A DNA stretch of 64,000 bases from Candidatus Scatomonas pullistercoris (lineage in GTDB: Bacteria; Bacillota; Clostridia; Lachnospirales; Lachnospiraceae): assembly GCA_018713515.1 (NCBI GenBank), contig DVOO01000030.1, positions 1-64,000 on the forward strand. The letters are read 5' to 3'. The position numbers and the translations under genes were made by a program. Below, piece after piece: positions 1-9,651 of this stretch. Under the pieces are notes generated by a model. That model had not been told where the DNA came from and did not search any database. It saw nothing but the letters and a program-made list of their open reading frames with translations. Every line of letters starts with the position of its first letter. The first letter of the stretch is position 1.

Positions 1-61
1 TCACCTATGTGGGGCAAATCCGCATTCCTTTGAAGATTGGAAGGGAGTCCTTAAACGAATC

Positions 62-91
62 GGAACCGGCGTGACTTGACACGCCGGTTCC
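62..91. terminator. perfect 12-bp hairpin, probable terminator
   Basis: GGAACCGGCGTG and its complement CACGCCGGTTCC are separated by a 6-base loop. On the plus strand it is followed by a mixed A/T stretch ending in TTTTT, so it may end a gene lying before the window. The minus-strand tail is not T-rich, so it is a poorer terminator for thioredoxin. Confidence 0.55.
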
Positions 92-163
92 TACCAAAAT
101 TCTTTTTACTTCCTTATGGGACGTTGCCTAATCTGCGTGATATTTTGAGATAAGAAGGTTTTT

Positions 164-484
164 CTATTTCGAGAGGGCCTCGGAGACGGCGGATTCCAGT
201 TCCTCCTCTTCCATGCCGCCCACGATGGTTCCGGCCAGATTCCCGTTCCGGAAGACCAGAAAGGTAGGAATCGACATGACGCGGTATCTGGCCGCGATGG
301 AGGGAGCCTGATCCACATTCAGTTTGCAGAACTTGATTTCCGGGTGAGAGGCGGAAAGCGCCTCCACCACCGGGGCCATCATTTTGCAGGGGCCGCACCA
401 GTCGGCGTACATGTCCACCACTACGCCGCCGGAAGCCTGGAGAACCTCCGCGTCAAAATTGGATTCGTTTAATACATTTACCAT
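164..484 (-). CDS. trxA: thioredoxin
   Basis: Small cytosolic disulfide reductase of 106 residues, the usual length for the family. The redox motif WCGPC is at residues 29-33, and the cis-proline segment S-I-P-T-F sits in the C-terminal half, as in classical thioredoxins. It would be reduced by thioredoxin reductase, which is not in this window, and passes electrons to ribonucleotide reductase, peroxiredoxins and similar proteins. An AGGAG ribosome site lies a few bases before the ATG. The upstream neighbour on the same strand is trmB, about 216 bases away, so co-transcription is possible but unproven. Identification is firm; whether this is the main thioredoxin of the cell is not known. Confidence 0.95.
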   Translation of the reverse strand: MVNVLNESNFDAEVLQASGGVVVDMYADWCGPCKMMAPVVEALSASHPEIKFCKLNVDQAPSIAARYRVMSIPTFLVFRNGNLAGTIVGGMEEEELESAVSEALSK

Positions 485-499
485 GAAAGATACACTCCT

Positions 500-643
500 T
501 TACTTTTGTTTTTTTCCCTGCTTCTGCAGGAGATGACACAGTTCACTTAAAGAATTCTGAATCCGGCAAATCCGCCGGCACCGGCAGGAAGCTTCGTAGA
601 CGAAGAGACTGATCTTCTGTGAAAGCGTTGGATACTTTTTCAT
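500..643 (-). CDS. possible 47-residue small protein upstream of trxA
   Basis: A short open frame starts with ATG at 643 and ends with TAA just before the thioredoxin ribosome site. The product would be basic and rich in Cys and Arg in its middle (C-R-C-R-R-I-C-R). No clear Shine-Dalgarno precedes the ATG; a TTG four codons upstream is an alternative. It lies between trmB and trxA on the same strand and could be a translated leader, a gene remnant or chance. I do not recognise a family. Confidence 0.25.
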   Translation of the reverse strand: MKKYPTLSQKISLFVYEASCRCRRICRIQNSLSELCHLLQKQGKKQK

Positions 644-700
644 AGTAGTCGGCAATTCCCGGGTCTTTTATTCCAGTATATGAAAAAAACGTATTTTTGT

Positions 701-1363
701 CTACCTGACAGCGGTGCCGCCCGGGCGGGCGGAAAGTTTGCAGATGGGATTGCCCATGGAAGAAAATTTTTCTTCATATTCGGTCATAATATTCCCGATG
801 GACAGTTTGGGATCCCTGTGCAGATCGAAGGTGACCGCATCCAGGATCCAGCCCTGCTCCCGGATTTCATCCAGGGAAAAGCGGAACAGCTCCTGATTGT
901 CCGTCTTGAATTCCACCCGTCCTCCGGGGGATAAGATCTGCCGGTAGCGTTCCAGAAACTGGCGGGAAGTAAGCCGCCGTCCGGCGTGCCGGCTTTTGGG
1001 CCAGGGATCGGAAAAATTCAGATAGATCCGCTCTACTTCGCCGGGAGCGAAGACGGAGGTGAGATCTCTGGCGTCCAGGCGGAGAAAGCGGAAGTTTTCG
1101 GAGGGCTCCAAAAGAGCGTCCGCCTTCTGCACCGCACGGAGCAGAACGCTGCTGTACATTTCGATGCCGATATAGTTGCGTTCCGGATGGGCTGCGGCGA
1201 GATCCATGAGGAAGCGCCCCTTTCCCATCCCCACTTCAATATGGATCGGATGTTCATTCCGGAAAAGCTGGTTCCAGCGGGAACGAAAGGATGCAGGCTC
1301 CTGGACCACCCAGCGGCTTTCTGCAATGGTGTCTCTGGAGCCGGGAATATTTCTTAAGCGCAT
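701..1363 (-). CDS. trmB: tRNA (guanine-N7-)-methyltransferase
   Basis: SAM-dependent enzyme that methylates G46 in the tRNA variable loop. The 220-residue product has the Rossmann motif E-V-G-M-G-K-G-R at residues 43-50, an I-G-I-E strand end after it, and the family signature S-D-P-W-P-K-x-R-H followed by R-R-L-T-S. The frame is open further upstream, but the ATG at 1363 is preceded at 5-bp distance by AGGAGG and begins the family-like M-R-L-R-N sequence, so I take that start. It is transcribed away from V-ATPase operon 1. Identification is firm. Confidence 0.95.
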   Translation of the reverse strand: MRLRNIPGSRDTIAESRWVVQEPASFRSRWNQLFRNEHPIHIEVGMGKGRFLMDLAAAHPERNYIGIEMYSSVLLRAVQKADALLEPSENFRFLRLDARDLTSVFAPGEVERIYLNFSDPWPKSRHAGRRLTSRQFLERYRQILSPGGRVEFKTDNQELFRFSLDEIREQGWILDAVTFDLHRDPKLSIGNIMTEYEEKFSSMGNPICKLSARPGGTAVR

Positions 1364-1686
1364 AGGGCTTCCTCCTGTCAGGCAATGGATAAAGAAATTT
1401 TTGGGTATTATGACGGATGTCATACTTTATTTTCATGGCCTGTGTTATTTTTTAGACAAACCTCTTGGACATATTTCAAAATTTCACAGCCATATTTTTC
1501 ATTCTACTATATAAAACGCATAAATAGAAGTTCTTTGTAAAAAATAGCTGGATTTTTTTGAAAAGGGGGTTTATTATTAAGAACGATGTATAGGAGAGGG
1601 TTGCCAGTAACGGCAGAATGCATTGCTGCACATTGCATTTGGCGGCTGTGCCGTGCCTGTAAATGAAAAAAGATGGGAGGTAGAAA
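1364..1686. other. intergenic region between trmB and V-ATPase operon 1
   Basis: A 323-base divergent spacer, AT-rich in its first 200 bases. It must hold the trmB promoter (minus) and the operon 1 promoter (plus), but I see no hexamer pair good enough to call. The imperfect repeat G-C-A-T-T-G-C flanks position 1625. The last bases carry the GGGAGG ribosome site of the first ATPase gene. Confidence 0.5.
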
Positions 1687-1998
1687 ATGGACGAAATTTT
1701 AAGTAAGCTGTCCGAGATTGAGACTGCCGCATCCCGGATTAGGGAAGGAGCCGAACTGCAGAAAAAGGCTCTGGACCAGCAGCAGGAAGACCGCATCTCC
1801 AAATTTGACCGACAGGTGGAGGCGGAAGCAGAACAGGAAGTAGAAAAGCTGCGTAAGGAATTATCCCGGTCCGTGCAGAAGGATCTGGAAGAGATGAAAA
1901 AGAACGCAGAAGTATCGCTGGCAGATATGGAGCAGTATTATCAGCAGAACTGTCAGAAAATGGTCAGCCAGATTTACGAAAAAATAGTAAGGAAGTGA
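1687..1998 (+). CDS. V/A-type ATPase peripheral stalk subunit H/G (operon 1)
   Basis: 103-residue, highly charged, almost wholly helical protein rich in Glu, Lys and Gln heptads, as expected for the coiled-coil partner of subunit E in the peripheral stalk (called AtpH, subunit G or NtpF). It has no membrane segment. It is the first gene of a nine-gene operon and is followed 16 bases later by subunit C. A GGGAGG ribosome site sits 6-7 bases before the ATG. Sequence conservation in this subunit is low, so the assignment rests mainly on length, coiled-coil character and position. Confidence 0.8.
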   Translation: MDEILSKLSEIETAASRIREGAELQKKALDQQQEDRISKFDRQVEAEAEQEVEKLRKELSRSVQKDLEEMKKNAEVSLADMEQYYQQNCQKMVSQIYEKIVRK

Positions 1999-2014
1999 TA
2001 TATTGGAGGGATTG

Positions 2015-3043
2015 ATGTCCTACAGCGGATTGACGACCAAGATCCGCGCCATGCAGAGCCATCTCCTGAATGTTCAGAACTTCCGTGAGATCGTAGAACT
2101 GTCCAGCGTGCCTCAGGCCCTGGCCTATCTGAGAGAAAAGCCATCCTACGGGTCGCTTCTCGGCAGCCTGGACGGGAATGACATCCACCGGGGACAGATT
2201 GAGCGGGTGCTGAAGCAGAGCATTTACCGCGATTATACGAAACTGTACCGGTTTGCCAATTCTTCTCAGAGAAAGTTTCTGGATCTGTACTTCGGACGCT
2301 ACGAAGTATATTTCCTGAAGGTGTGCCTGACGAATATGATAGATCACAGGAAGCCGTCTCTGGACCTTACGGGATTCGAGGATTTTTTTGATAAACACTC
2401 CAAGCTGAATCTGGAAGCTCTGGAAGCCTCGGATACGATTGAGGAATTTATAGGAAACCTGAAAGGCTCCGTATATTATCAGCCGCTGGCCAATCTGGGC
2501 AATGTACAGAACCCTACGCTGTTTGACTATGAAATGGCGCTGGATCTTAACTATTTCAGGAGACTGTGGGAAAACCGCACAGTGATCCGGGAAAAGCAGG
2601 GGATCAAGGGGCTTACCAAAGCTCTGGGAGCCAAGATGGATATGCTGAATATTCAGTGGATCTACCGCTGCAAAAAATACTATCATATGACCAGCGCAGA
2701 TATTTACGCCCTGCTGATCCCGGTAAACTATCAGATGAACAGCCGGAAGATTCAGGAAATGGTGGAGGCAGACAGCCTTGAGACCCTGGACGGTCTCATC
2801 AGAAAAAGTTATTACGGCAGACATTATCAGGAATTTACGGAGAAGACCCTGGAATCTCTGTACGCGGAGATTATGAAGCATATTTTAAGTACAGAATCCA
2901 GACAGCATCCCTATTCCGTCACAACGATTTATTCTTACCTGTACCACAAGGAGCATGAAGTGGACCGCATCATTATCGCGCTGGAATGCGTGCGGTACCG
3001 GATCGCCCCGGATGAGGCGATGAAGCGTGTGGTGTGCCGGTAA
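2015..3043 (+). CDS. ntpC: V/A-type ATPase subunit C (operon 1)
   Basis: About 342-residue soluble subunit (eukaryotic d homologue, V/A subunit C) that caps the c-ring and links the central shaft to it. The protein is helical with repeated Y-x-x-Y-x-x-L segments and a C-terminal part around R-I-I-I-A-L-E-C-V-R-Y typical of the family. A TTG at 2003 is in frame, but GGAGG at 2005-2009 lies 5 bases before the ATG at 2015, so I choose that start. In this operon C is placed second, before subunit I, unlike operon 2 where it follows E. No ion-binding function is expected of this subunit itself. Confidence 0.88.
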   Translation: MSYSGLTTKIRAMQSHLLNVQNFREIVELSSVPQALAYLREKPSYGSLLGSLDGNDIHRGQIERVLKQSIYRDYTKLYRFANSSQRKFLDLYFGRYEVYFLKVCLTNMIDHRKPSLDLTGFEDFFDKHSKLNLEALEASDTIEEFIGNLKGSVYYQPLANLGNVQNPTLFDYEMALDLNYFRRLWENRTVIREKQGIKGLTKALGAKMDMLNIQWIYRCKKYYHMTSADIYALLIPVNYQMNSRKIQEMVEADSLETLDGLIRKSYYGRHYQEFTEKTLESLYAEIMKHILSTESRQHPYSVTTIYSYLYHKEHEVDRIIIALECVRYRIAPDEAMKRVVCR

Positions 3044-3077
3044 GAGCAGGATGCAGAATAACAGGAGGTGATAAAAT

Positions 3078-5018
3078 TTGATTGTTAAAATGAAATTTTT
3101 AAGTATCACCGGCCCCAAGGAAGATATTGGACGCGTGACAGAGAAATATCTGTCCAAATACGAGATCCATCTGGAGAACGCACTGTCGGAGCTGAAAGAT
3201 GTAAAGAATCTGATGCCCTATATTCAGATCAATCCTTATAAGGAAAAGCTGAAGATGGCGGAGGACTACACGGCAATGCTTCCGGAGAAAAGCCGGACTG
3301 CCGGCCGGGATCTGCCGCTGGAAAAAGCTATCCAGTGTGTCGAGGAGATCGACCGCACGCTTTCTCAGTGCCGGGAAGAACGGTCACAGCTGGAGAGCCG
3401 CAGAAACCAGTGCCGGGAGCTGCTGGTGAAGATTGAGCCTTTCCAGGATATTCCCTATAATCTGTCGGAGCTGCTGGAATTTAAGTATATCCGCTTCCAT
3501 TTCGGCAAGATACCGAAGGAATATTTTGAAAAGTTCGAAAATTATATTTACGACAACGCCAACACAATTTTCTACCGGTGCCATTCCGATGACCAGTTTG
3601 TCTGGGGCATCTACTTTGCGCCGAAGGAGGAACTGGATAAGATTGACGCCCTCTACTCATCCATGCATTTTGAGAGGATCTTTCTTCCCAACAAGTATGA
3701 GGGTACTCCGGAGGAGGCCTACAGGAAGCTGTCCGATGAAATCGCGAAGCTGGATGAGCAGATCAGCGCCTGCGACCGCAGGATGGAAGAGACCTTAAGC
3801 GGCCGGGCGGAGGAGCTGGTGGGAGCCAGGGATGAACTGGCGGCCATGTCCAGAAATTTCGATGTGAGAAAGCTGGCGGCCTGCACGAATTCCGATTCCG
3901 AAACCTTCTACATCCTCTGCGGATGGATGTCCGAGAGCGATGCGAAATCCTTCCAGAAGGAAGTGGACGGAGACAAGGATCTGTTCTGCTATGTGGAGGA
4001 CGATAACAACAACGTACTGAGCCAGCCCCCCACAAAACTTAAGAATCCCAGGATTTTCCGGCCCTTTGAGATGTTTGTGAAAATGTACGGCCTGCCGGCC
4101 TACAATGAAATGGATCCTACCATTTTCATGGCCATCAGCTATTCCTTTATTTTCGGCATTATGTTCGGAGATGTGGGACAGGGAGCCTGTCTGGTGGTAA
4201 TCGGCTATCTGATCTACGCTCTGAAGAAGGCTCCCCTGGGAGCGATCCTGGGAAGCGCCGGCATCTTTTCCGTAATCTGGGGCTTTATCGACAACAGCTT
4301 TTTCGGATTTGAGGGATTCTTCCCCTACGAAGCGCTGCTGCATCCCAAAGATGACATGATCACCCTTCCCATTGTGGGGAGCATCAACATTGTATTCGTG
4401 CTGGCCATCGCCTTCGGTATGTTCATGATCCTGTTTACCATGATCCTGAATATCATCAATTCCGTGAAGGGAAAAGATAAGGAAAATACCTGGTTCAGTC
4501 AGAACTCGGTGACGGGCTTTGTTTTCTACGGGGCTCTGGTGGTGGTGATCTTTATGGTTATGGGAGAGAGCAACCGGCTGGCTGCGGTGCTGCCGGTGCT
4601 GCTGGCTCTGATTATCATCGGCCTGGTGATCATCATGCTGAAGGAAATGCTGGGAAGAATTGCTTCCCGCAAGAGGCCGGCCATCGAAGGCGGAAAGGTT
4701 ATGTACTTTGTGCAGGCCTTCTTTGAAACCTTCGAGACGGCGCTCACCTTCCTGTCCAACACGCTGTCCTTTGTCCGGATCGGAGCTTTTGCAGTCAGCC
4801 ATGTGGCCATGATGGAGGTGGTCATGATGCTGGCCGGAGCGGAGAACGGCGGAACGCCCAACATGATCGTGGTAGTCATCGGCAACGCCTTTGTGGCACT
4901 TATGGAGGGCCTGATCGTGGCGATTCAGGTTCTGCGTCTGGAATATTATGAGATGTTCAGCCGTTTCTATAAGGGAAACGGCCGTGAATTTAAACCTTTT
5001 CTGAAAAAGAGCAAATAA
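3078..5018 (+). CDS. ntpI: V/A-type ATPase membrane subunit I / a (operon 1)
   Basis: The stator that forms the ion half-channels against the c-ring. The 646-residue protein has a hydrophilic, coiled-coil N-terminal arm of about 330 residues and then about seven membrane helices. The conserved late motif L-S-N-T-L-S-F-V-R-I-G-A-F-A is followed by a final helix and the family ending Y-E-M-F-S-R-F-Y-K-G-N-G-R-E-F-K-P-F. TTG at 3078 is taken as start because AGGAGG at 3063-3068 is 9 bases away; the next ATG (3090) is too far from it. The paralogue in operon 2 has the variant S-Y-S-R-L-L-A-L in the same place, showing the two stators belong to different subfamilies. Confidence 0.93.
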   Translation: MIVKMKFLSITGPKEDIGRVTEKYLSKYEIHLENALSELKDVKNLMPYIQINPYKEKLKMAEDYTAMLPEKSRTAGRDLPLEKAIQCVEEIDRTLSQCREERSQLESRRNQCRELLVKIEPFQDIPYNLSELLEFKYIRFHFGKIPKEYFEKFENYIYDNANTIFYRCHSDDQFVWGIYFAPKEELDKIDALYSSMHFERIFLPNKYEGTPEEAYRKLSDEIAKLDEQISACDRRMEETLSGRAEELVGARDELAAMSRNFDVRKLAACTNSDSETFYILCGWMSESDAKSFQKEVDGDKDLFCYVEDDNNNVLSQPPTKLKNPRIFRPFEMFVKMYGLPAYNEMDPTIFMAISYSFIFGIMFGDVGQGACLVVIGYLIYALKKAPLGAILGSAGIFSVIWGFIDNSFFGFEGFFPYEALLHPKDDMITLPIVGSINIVFVLAIAFGMFMILFTMILNIINSVKGKDKENTWFSQNSVTGFVFYGALVVVIFMVMGESNRLAAVLPVLLALIIIGLVIIMLKEMLGRIASRKRPAIEGGKVMYFVQAFFETFETALTFLSNTLSFVRIGAFAVSHVAMMEVVMMLAGAENGGTPNMIVVVIGNAFVALMEGLIVAIQVLRLEYYEMFSRFYKGNGREFKPFLKKSK

Positions 5019-5033
5019 TAGGAGGATAATATT

Positions 5034-5459
5034 ATGACAACCTTGATTCAGGTATTAACAGCAGTGGCACTGGTACTGACCATCATTGTTCCCGTAGGAT
5101 ACTATTTTGCAGGAAAAGAGAAAAACAAAAAGAGATATAAAAAATCCCTGGCGGCAAACTGCTTTGCTTTCTTCGGCATGCTTCTGGTGGCAGCGGTCGT
5201 AACCCTGTCCGGAACCACATCCGTTGCGGCAGCCACCGGTGACTCTGCTTCCGGGCTGGGCTATATCGGCGCGGCTCTGGCTGTAGGACTTTCCGGCATC
5301 GGTTCCGGTGTGGCCGTTGCCAGCTCTGCCAGCGCGGCTCTTGGCGCCTTAAGCGAGGACGGCTCCATCTTCGGTAAATCCCTGATCTTCGTGGCCATGG
5401 CCGAAGGTATCGCCCTGTACGGTCTGATCATCGCCTTCATGATCATCGGTGCACTTTAA
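5034..5459 (+). CDS. ntpK: V/A-type ATPase c subunit K (operon 1)
   Basis: Rotor ring (proteolipid) subunit, 141 residues. Two N-terminal hydrophobic segments (about 5-26 and 41-60) end in a small-residue stretch S-V-A-A-A, and are followed by one classical glycine/alanine-rich hairpin (about 74-102 and 113-140). The ion-binding carboxylate is E124 in A-E-G-I-A-L-Y-G. The partner helix G-I-G-S-G-V-A-V-A has no Gln or Thr ligands of the sodium type. The N-terminal part does not look like a duplicated c hairpin, unlike subunit K of operon 2. The first half might be removed after membrane insertion; this is a guess from the small-residue boundary. Ion specificity cannot be settled by eye, but protons are the simpler reading. 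Confidence 0.92.
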   Translation: MTTLIQVLTAVALVLTIIVPVGYYFAGKEKNKKRYKKSLAANCFAFFGMLLVAAVVTLSGTTSVAAATGDSASGLGYIGAALAVGLSGIGSGVAVASSASAALGALSEDGSIFGKSLIFVAMAEGIALYGLIIAFMIIGAL

Positions 5460-5488
5460 TTTCAGCCCTGTTAAAGGTGGGATTCAAC

Positions 5489-5797
5489 ATGAAAATGTTT
5501 TTGATCAGCGATAATGTGGACACGCAGACCGGCATGCGGCTGGCCGGCGTGGACGGCGTGGTGGTGCATGCGCGGGAGGAACTCCGCCAGGCACTGGAAG
5601 CAGTATTGGCTGATAAAGAGGTGGGCATCATCCTGCTGACGGAAAAGTTCGGAAGAGAATTTCCGGAGATCATCGATGATGTCAGGTTAAATCACAAGGT
5701 TCCGCTGATCATAGAGATCCCCGACCGGCACGGTACGGGGCGGAAAGCGGACTTTATCACATCCTATGTGAACGAAGCAATCGGATTGAAATTGTAA
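5489..5797 (+). CDS. ntpG: V/A-type ATPase central shaft subunit F (operon 1)
   Basis: 102-residue soluble subunit of the rotor shaft, partner of subunit D. It has the family layout of an N-terminal beta-alpha-beta segment (M-F-L-I-S-D-N-V-D-T), a central I-I-L-L-T-E-K stretch and P-L-I-I-E-I-P-D before a C-terminal helix. GTG at 5477 is in frame, but AAAGGTGG at 5473-5480 is well placed for the ATG at 5489. It lies between K and E, a position different from operon 2 where it follows C. Called NtpG in Enterococcus and AtpF in other V/A systems. Confidence 0.88.
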   Translation: MKMFLISDNVDTQTGMRLAGVDGVVVHAREELRQALEAVLADKEVGIILLTEKFGREFPEIIDDVRLNHKVPLIIEIPDRHGTGRKADFITSYVNEAIGLKL

Positions 5798-5811
5798 GGC
5801 AGGTGAAAGAT

Positions 5812-6399
5812 TTGACAACTGAAGAAAAGTTAGAGAATTTTTATAACCATTCCATAGAGAGCGCAAAAAGTGAAGCGGAGCGTATGATTGAAGAGTATCA
5901 GGCGGCTCTGGACCGGCTGTTTGCCGAGCATCAGAAACAGAAGCAGGAGCAGACAGCAGAGGAACTGGCTGCGGAAAAAGAAAATCTGAAGCGGGAAAAC
6001 AATAAGGCACTCTCTGCGGAACAACTCCAGATCAAACGCTCTCTGTCTGCAAAGAGCATGGAGATCGAAAAGAAAATCTTCGATCAGGTGGAAGAAAAGC
6101 TGCGCGCCTTCCGGGACACGCCGGAATATATTTCCTATCTCTGCGGAAAGATCAAAAAGGATATAGAATTCGCAGGGGGCAGCGAGATCCAGTTTTATCT
6201 GGATGCTTCCGATGAGGGAATCCGGGAAAAGGTGGAGAAGGAAACCGGCGTCTCCATCCAGATCTCAGAAGAAAAGCTGGCGGGAGGAATTCTGGCTACC
6301 ATAGAAGAAAAGAATATTCTGATCGATGATTCTTTCCGGTCCCTGCTGGCAGAGGAACGTGAATCTTTCATGCTTGAGGGAGGTCACGTACATGAATAA
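5812..6399 (+). CDS. ntpE: V/A-type ATPase peripheral stalk subunit E (operon 1)
   Basis: About 195-residue stalk subunit: a long charged N-terminal helix (E-R-M-I-E-E-Y onward) that would pair with subunit H/G, then a globular C-terminal part ending near the N-terminal domains of A and B. Start choice is between GTG 5803 and TTG 5812; AGGTG at 5801-5805 has good spacing to the TTG, so I use it. The last 8 bases overlap the start of subunit A, a sign of translational coupling. Confidence 0.87.
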   Translation: MTTEEKLENFYNHSIESAKSEAERMIEEYQAALDRLFAEHQKQKQEQTAEELAAEKENLKRENNKALSAEQLQIKRSLSAKSMEIEKKIFDQVEEKLRAFRDTPEYISYLCGKIKKDIEFAGGSEIQFYLDASDEGIREKVEKETGVSIQISEEKLAGGILATIEEKNILIDDSFRSLLAEERESFMLEGGHVHE

Positions 6400-8170
6400 A
6401 GGAAAGAAGACAGGAGTTATCTATGGAATCAACGGACCCGTCGTATATCTGAAGGGAAATACCGGCTTTAAAATGTCGGAGATGGTGTACGTGGGCGAGG
6501 AAAGACTGGTGGGCGAGGTCATCAGCCTGACAAAGGATACCACCACGGTGCAGGTCTTTGAGGAGACTACGGGGCTGAAGCCCGGCGCTGTTGTGGAGGC
6601 CAGCGGAGATGCCATCTCCGTGCTGCTGGGCCCCGGTATCCTGAACAATATTTTTGATGGTATTGAACGCCCCCTGAAGGATATTGCCGAGCAGTCGGGC
6701 CACTTTATCACCCGCGGCGTCCGGGTTGATTCCCTGGACACGAAAAAAGAATGGCAGGTCACCATGAAGGTGGCCGTGGGAGATTCCGTGACGGCGGGAA
6801 CCATTATCGCCGAGACACCGGAAACAACCAGTATTGTCCACAAATCCATGGTTCCCCCCACCATTGAGCGGGGAACAGTTACCTGGGTGGCCGGAAACGG
6901 TTCCTATACGATCCTGGATCCCATTGTGAAGCTGGAGCTTCCGGATGGGACAGAAAAGGAACTGACCCTGTGCCAGAAATGGCCTATCCGTGTGCCGCGG
7001 CCCACAGCCGGCCGTTATCCGGCATCGGAGCCTCTTGTTACCGGACAGCGTATTCTGGATACCATGTTCCCCATTGCCAAGGGAGGAACGGCGGCGGTTC
7101 CCGGAGGATTCGGAACAGGAAAGACCATGACCCAGCACCAGATTGCCAAGTGGTCCAACGCGGATATTATCATTTACATTGGCTGCGGCGAGCGTGGAAA
7201 TGAGATGACCCAGGTTCTGGAGGAGTTTTCGGAACTGGTGGATCCCCGCTCCGGCAATCTGCTGATGGACCGGACGGCGCTGATCGCCAATACATCCAAC
7301 ATGCCTGTGGCCGCCCGTGAGGCATCCATCTATACGGGACTGACTCTGGCAGAGTATTACCGGGATATGGGGTACGATGTGGCCATCATGGCAGACTCCA
7401 CCTCCCGCTGGGCGGAGGCTCTCCGTGAGCTGTCCGGCCGTCTGGAGGAGATGCCCGCCGAGGAGGGCTATCCGGCCTACCTGGCCTCCCGTCTGTCCGC
7501 TTTCTACGAGCGGGCCGGTATGACCCAGAACTTAAACGGCACCGAGGGAAGCGTCTCCATCATCGGAGCCGTGTCACCCCAGGGCGGAGATTTCTCCGAG
7601 CCGGTTACCATGAATACAAAACGTTTTGTCCGCTGCTTCTGGGGACTGGATAAATCCCTGGCCTACGCCAGACATTATCCGGCCATCCACTGGCTCACCA
7701 GCTACAGTGAGTATCTGACGGATCTGGCCCCCTGGTACAAGGCCAATGTGAATAAGAACTTTGTCAACTACCGGAACCAGATCATGGGAATTTTGAACCA
7801 GGAAAGCTCTCTGATGGAGATCGTAAAGCTGATCGGCGGCGACGTGCTGCCGGATGACCAGAAGCTGACCCTGGAGATTGCCCGGGTGATCCGTCTGGGC
7901 TTCCTGCAGCAGAATGCTTTCCATAAGGAAGATACCTGCGTGCCCTTAAGCAAGCAGTATCAGATGATGGAAATCATCCTGTATCTGTATAAGAAGGCAA
8001 AATCCCTGGTAACCATGGGGCATCCCATGTCGGTGCTGAAGGAAAGCAATATTTTTGATAGAATTATTTCTATTAAATACGATGTGCCCAACGATAAGCC
8101 CGGGATGTTCGAGGATTACCGGAAAGCCATCGATGATTTCTACAATGAAGTGCTTGAAAAGAACGCGTAA
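6392..8170 (+). CDS. ntpA: V/A-type ATPase catalytic subunit A (operon 1)
   Basis: Catalytic nucleotide-binding subunit of the V1 head, 592 residues, the usual length. The Walker A loop near residue 238 reads G-G-F-G-T-G-K-T, then M-T-Q-H-Q; most relatives, and the operon 2 copy, have G-P-F-G-S/A-G-K-T. The catalytic-Glu segment G-C-G-E-R-G-N-E-M and the [14 protein letters not shown] segment are intact, and the long non-homologous insertion after the N-terminal barrel that marks A subunits is present. ATG 6392 follows GGGAGG at 6378-6383. The proline-to-glycine change in the P-loop is noted as a variant, not as loss of function. Confidence 0.96.
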   Translation: MNKGKKTGVIYGINGPVVYLKGNTGFKMSEMVYVGEERLVGEVISLTKDTTTVQVFEETTGLKPGAVVEASGDAISVLLGPGILNNIFDGIERPLKDIAEQSGHFITRGVRVDSLDTKKEWQVTMKVAVGDSVTAGTIIAETPETTSIVHKSMVPPTIERGTVTWVAGNGSYTILDPIVKLELPDGTEKELTLCQKWPIRVPRPTAGRYPASEPLVTGQRILDTMFPIAKGGTAAVPGGFGTGKTMTQHQIAKWSNADIIIYIGCGERGNEMTQVLEEFSELVDPRSGNLLMDRTALIANTSNMPVAAREASIYTGLTLAEYYRDMGYDVAIMADSTSRWAEALRELSGRLEEMPAEEGYPAYLASRLSAFYERAGMTQNLNGTEGSVSIIGAVSPQGGDFSEPVTMNTKRFVRCFWGLDKSLAYARHYPAIHWLTSYSEYLTDLAPWYKANVNKNFVNYRNQIMGILNQESSLMEIVKLIGGDVLPDDQKLTLEIARVIRLGFLQQNAFHKEDTCVPLSKQYQMMEIILYLYKKAKSLVTMGHPMSVLKESNIFDRIISIKYDVPNDKPGMFEDYRKAIDDFYNEVLEKNA

Positions 8171-8184
8171 AGGAGGGAAATCAT

Positions 8185-9618
8185 ATGTCGATTGAATATC
8201 TCGGCTTAAGCGAAGTTAATGGCCCTCTGGCAGTTCTTGAGGGCGTGGAAAATGCGGCCTATGAGGAAATGGTGGAATTCAGCCTGGATGACGGTACGAA
8301 AAAACTGGGCCGTATCGTGGCTGTTTATGAGGATAAAGCCATTATCCAGGTGTTTGAGGGCACGGAGGGAATGTCCCTGAAAAATACCCACACCCACCTG
8401 ACCGGTCATCCCATGGAGATCGCCCTGTCGGAGGATATTCTGGGCCGTACCTTTGACGGCATCGGAAAACCCATCGACGGTCTGGGCCCCATTGTCTCGG
8501 ACCACAAGGTAAATGTCAACGGCCTGCCCCTGAATCCGGTATCCAGGCGGTACCCCAGAAACTATATCCGCACCGGTATTTCCGCCATCGACGGTCTGAC
8601 CACTCTGATCCGCGGACAGAAGCTGCCGATCTTTTCCGGAAACGGCCTGCCCCACGATCAGCTGGCGGCGCAGATTGTACAGCAGGCGTCTCTGGGCGGC
8701 GAAGGCGATGAGAAATTTGCCGTGGTTTTTGCGGCCATGGGCGTCAAGTATGATGTGGCGGAATTCTTCCGCAGAACCTTTGAGGAGAGCGGTGTTTCCG
8801 ACCACGTGGTCATGTATCTGAATCTGGCCAACGATCCGGTGGTGGAACGTCTGATCACACCCAAGGTGGCGCTGACCGCCGCAGAGTATCTGGCCTATGA
8901 GAAGGGCATGCACATCCTTGTTATCCTGACAGATATTACCTCCTTCTGTGAGGCCATGCGTGAGGTGTCCTCTTCCAAGGGAGAGATTCCATCAAGAAAG
9001 GGGTATCCGGGATATCTGTACAGTGAGCTGGCCACCCTTTACGAGCGGGCCGGTATTGTAAAGGACGGAACAGGTTCCGTAACTCAGCTTCCGATCCTGA
9101 CCATGCCCAACGATGATATTACGCATCCGATCCCTGACCTGACCGGATACATTACAGAGGGACAGATTGTGCTGGACCGCCAGCTGCACGGCCAGTCCAT
9201 CTACCCGCCGATTTCCGTGCTGCCCTCCCTGTCCCGTCTGATGAAGGACGGTATCGGAAAGGGCTACACAAGAGAGGATCACCAGGATGTGGCCAACCAG
9301 CTGTTCTCCTGCTACGCGAAAGTGGGAGACGCCAGGGCCCTGGCGTCTGTTATCGGCGAGGACGAGCTCTCGCCCCTGGACAAGAAGTATCTGATCTTCG
9401 GAAACCAGTTCGAGAAGCAGTTCATCGGACAGAGAGCGGATGAAAACCGTTCGATTGAAGAGACGCTGGACATCGGCTGGAAGCTGCTGGGCCTGCTGCC
9501 CAGGGAGGAGCTGGACCGTGTGGACACGAAGCTCCTGGATCAGTACTACAGGCCGACGGAGTACGACGCGGCAGAAGAGGCAAAAGCAGACGCGGATGAG
9601 ATGGCGGCCCGCTTCTGA
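8185..9618 (+). CDS. ntpB: V/A-type ATPase subunit B (operon 1)
   Basis: Non-catalytic partner of subunit A in the A3B3 head, 477 residues. It has the family motifs S-A-I-D-G-L near residue 133 and [11 protein letters not shown] in place of a true Walker A, as usual for B subunits, followed by V-F-A-A-M-G and the late [12 protein letters not shown] segment. It starts 14 bases after subunit A behind AAAGGAGG. The C-terminal tail after the Y-Y-R-P-T segment is Ala/Asp/Glu-rich and is absent from the operon 2 copy (460 residues). Confidence 0.96.
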   Translation: MSIEYLGLSEVNGPLAVLEGVENAAYEEMVEFSLDDGTKKLGRIVAVYEDKAIIQVFEGTEGMSLKNTHTHLTGHPMEIALSEDILGRTFDGIGKPIDGLGPIVSDHKVNVNGLPLNPVSRRYPRNYIRTGISAIDGLTTLIRGQKLPIFSGNGLPHDQLAAQIVQQASLGGEGDEKFAVVFAAMGVKYDVAEFFRRTFEESGVSDHVVMYLNLANDPVVERLITPKVALTAAEYLAYEKGMHILVILTDITSFCEAMREVSSSKGEIPSRKGYPGYLYSELATLYERAGIVKDGTGSVTQLPILTMPNDDITHPIPDLTGYITEGQIVLDRQLHGQSIYPPISVLPSLSRLMKDGIGKGYTREDHQDVANQLFSCYAKVGDARALASVIGEDELSPLDKKYLIFGNQFEKQFIGQRADENRSIEETLDIGWKLLGLLPREELDRVDTKLLDQYYRPTEYDAAEEAKADADEMAARF

Positions 9619-9651
9619 TGAGGCGGACAGCCCGAAGAAAGGGGGAATTAT

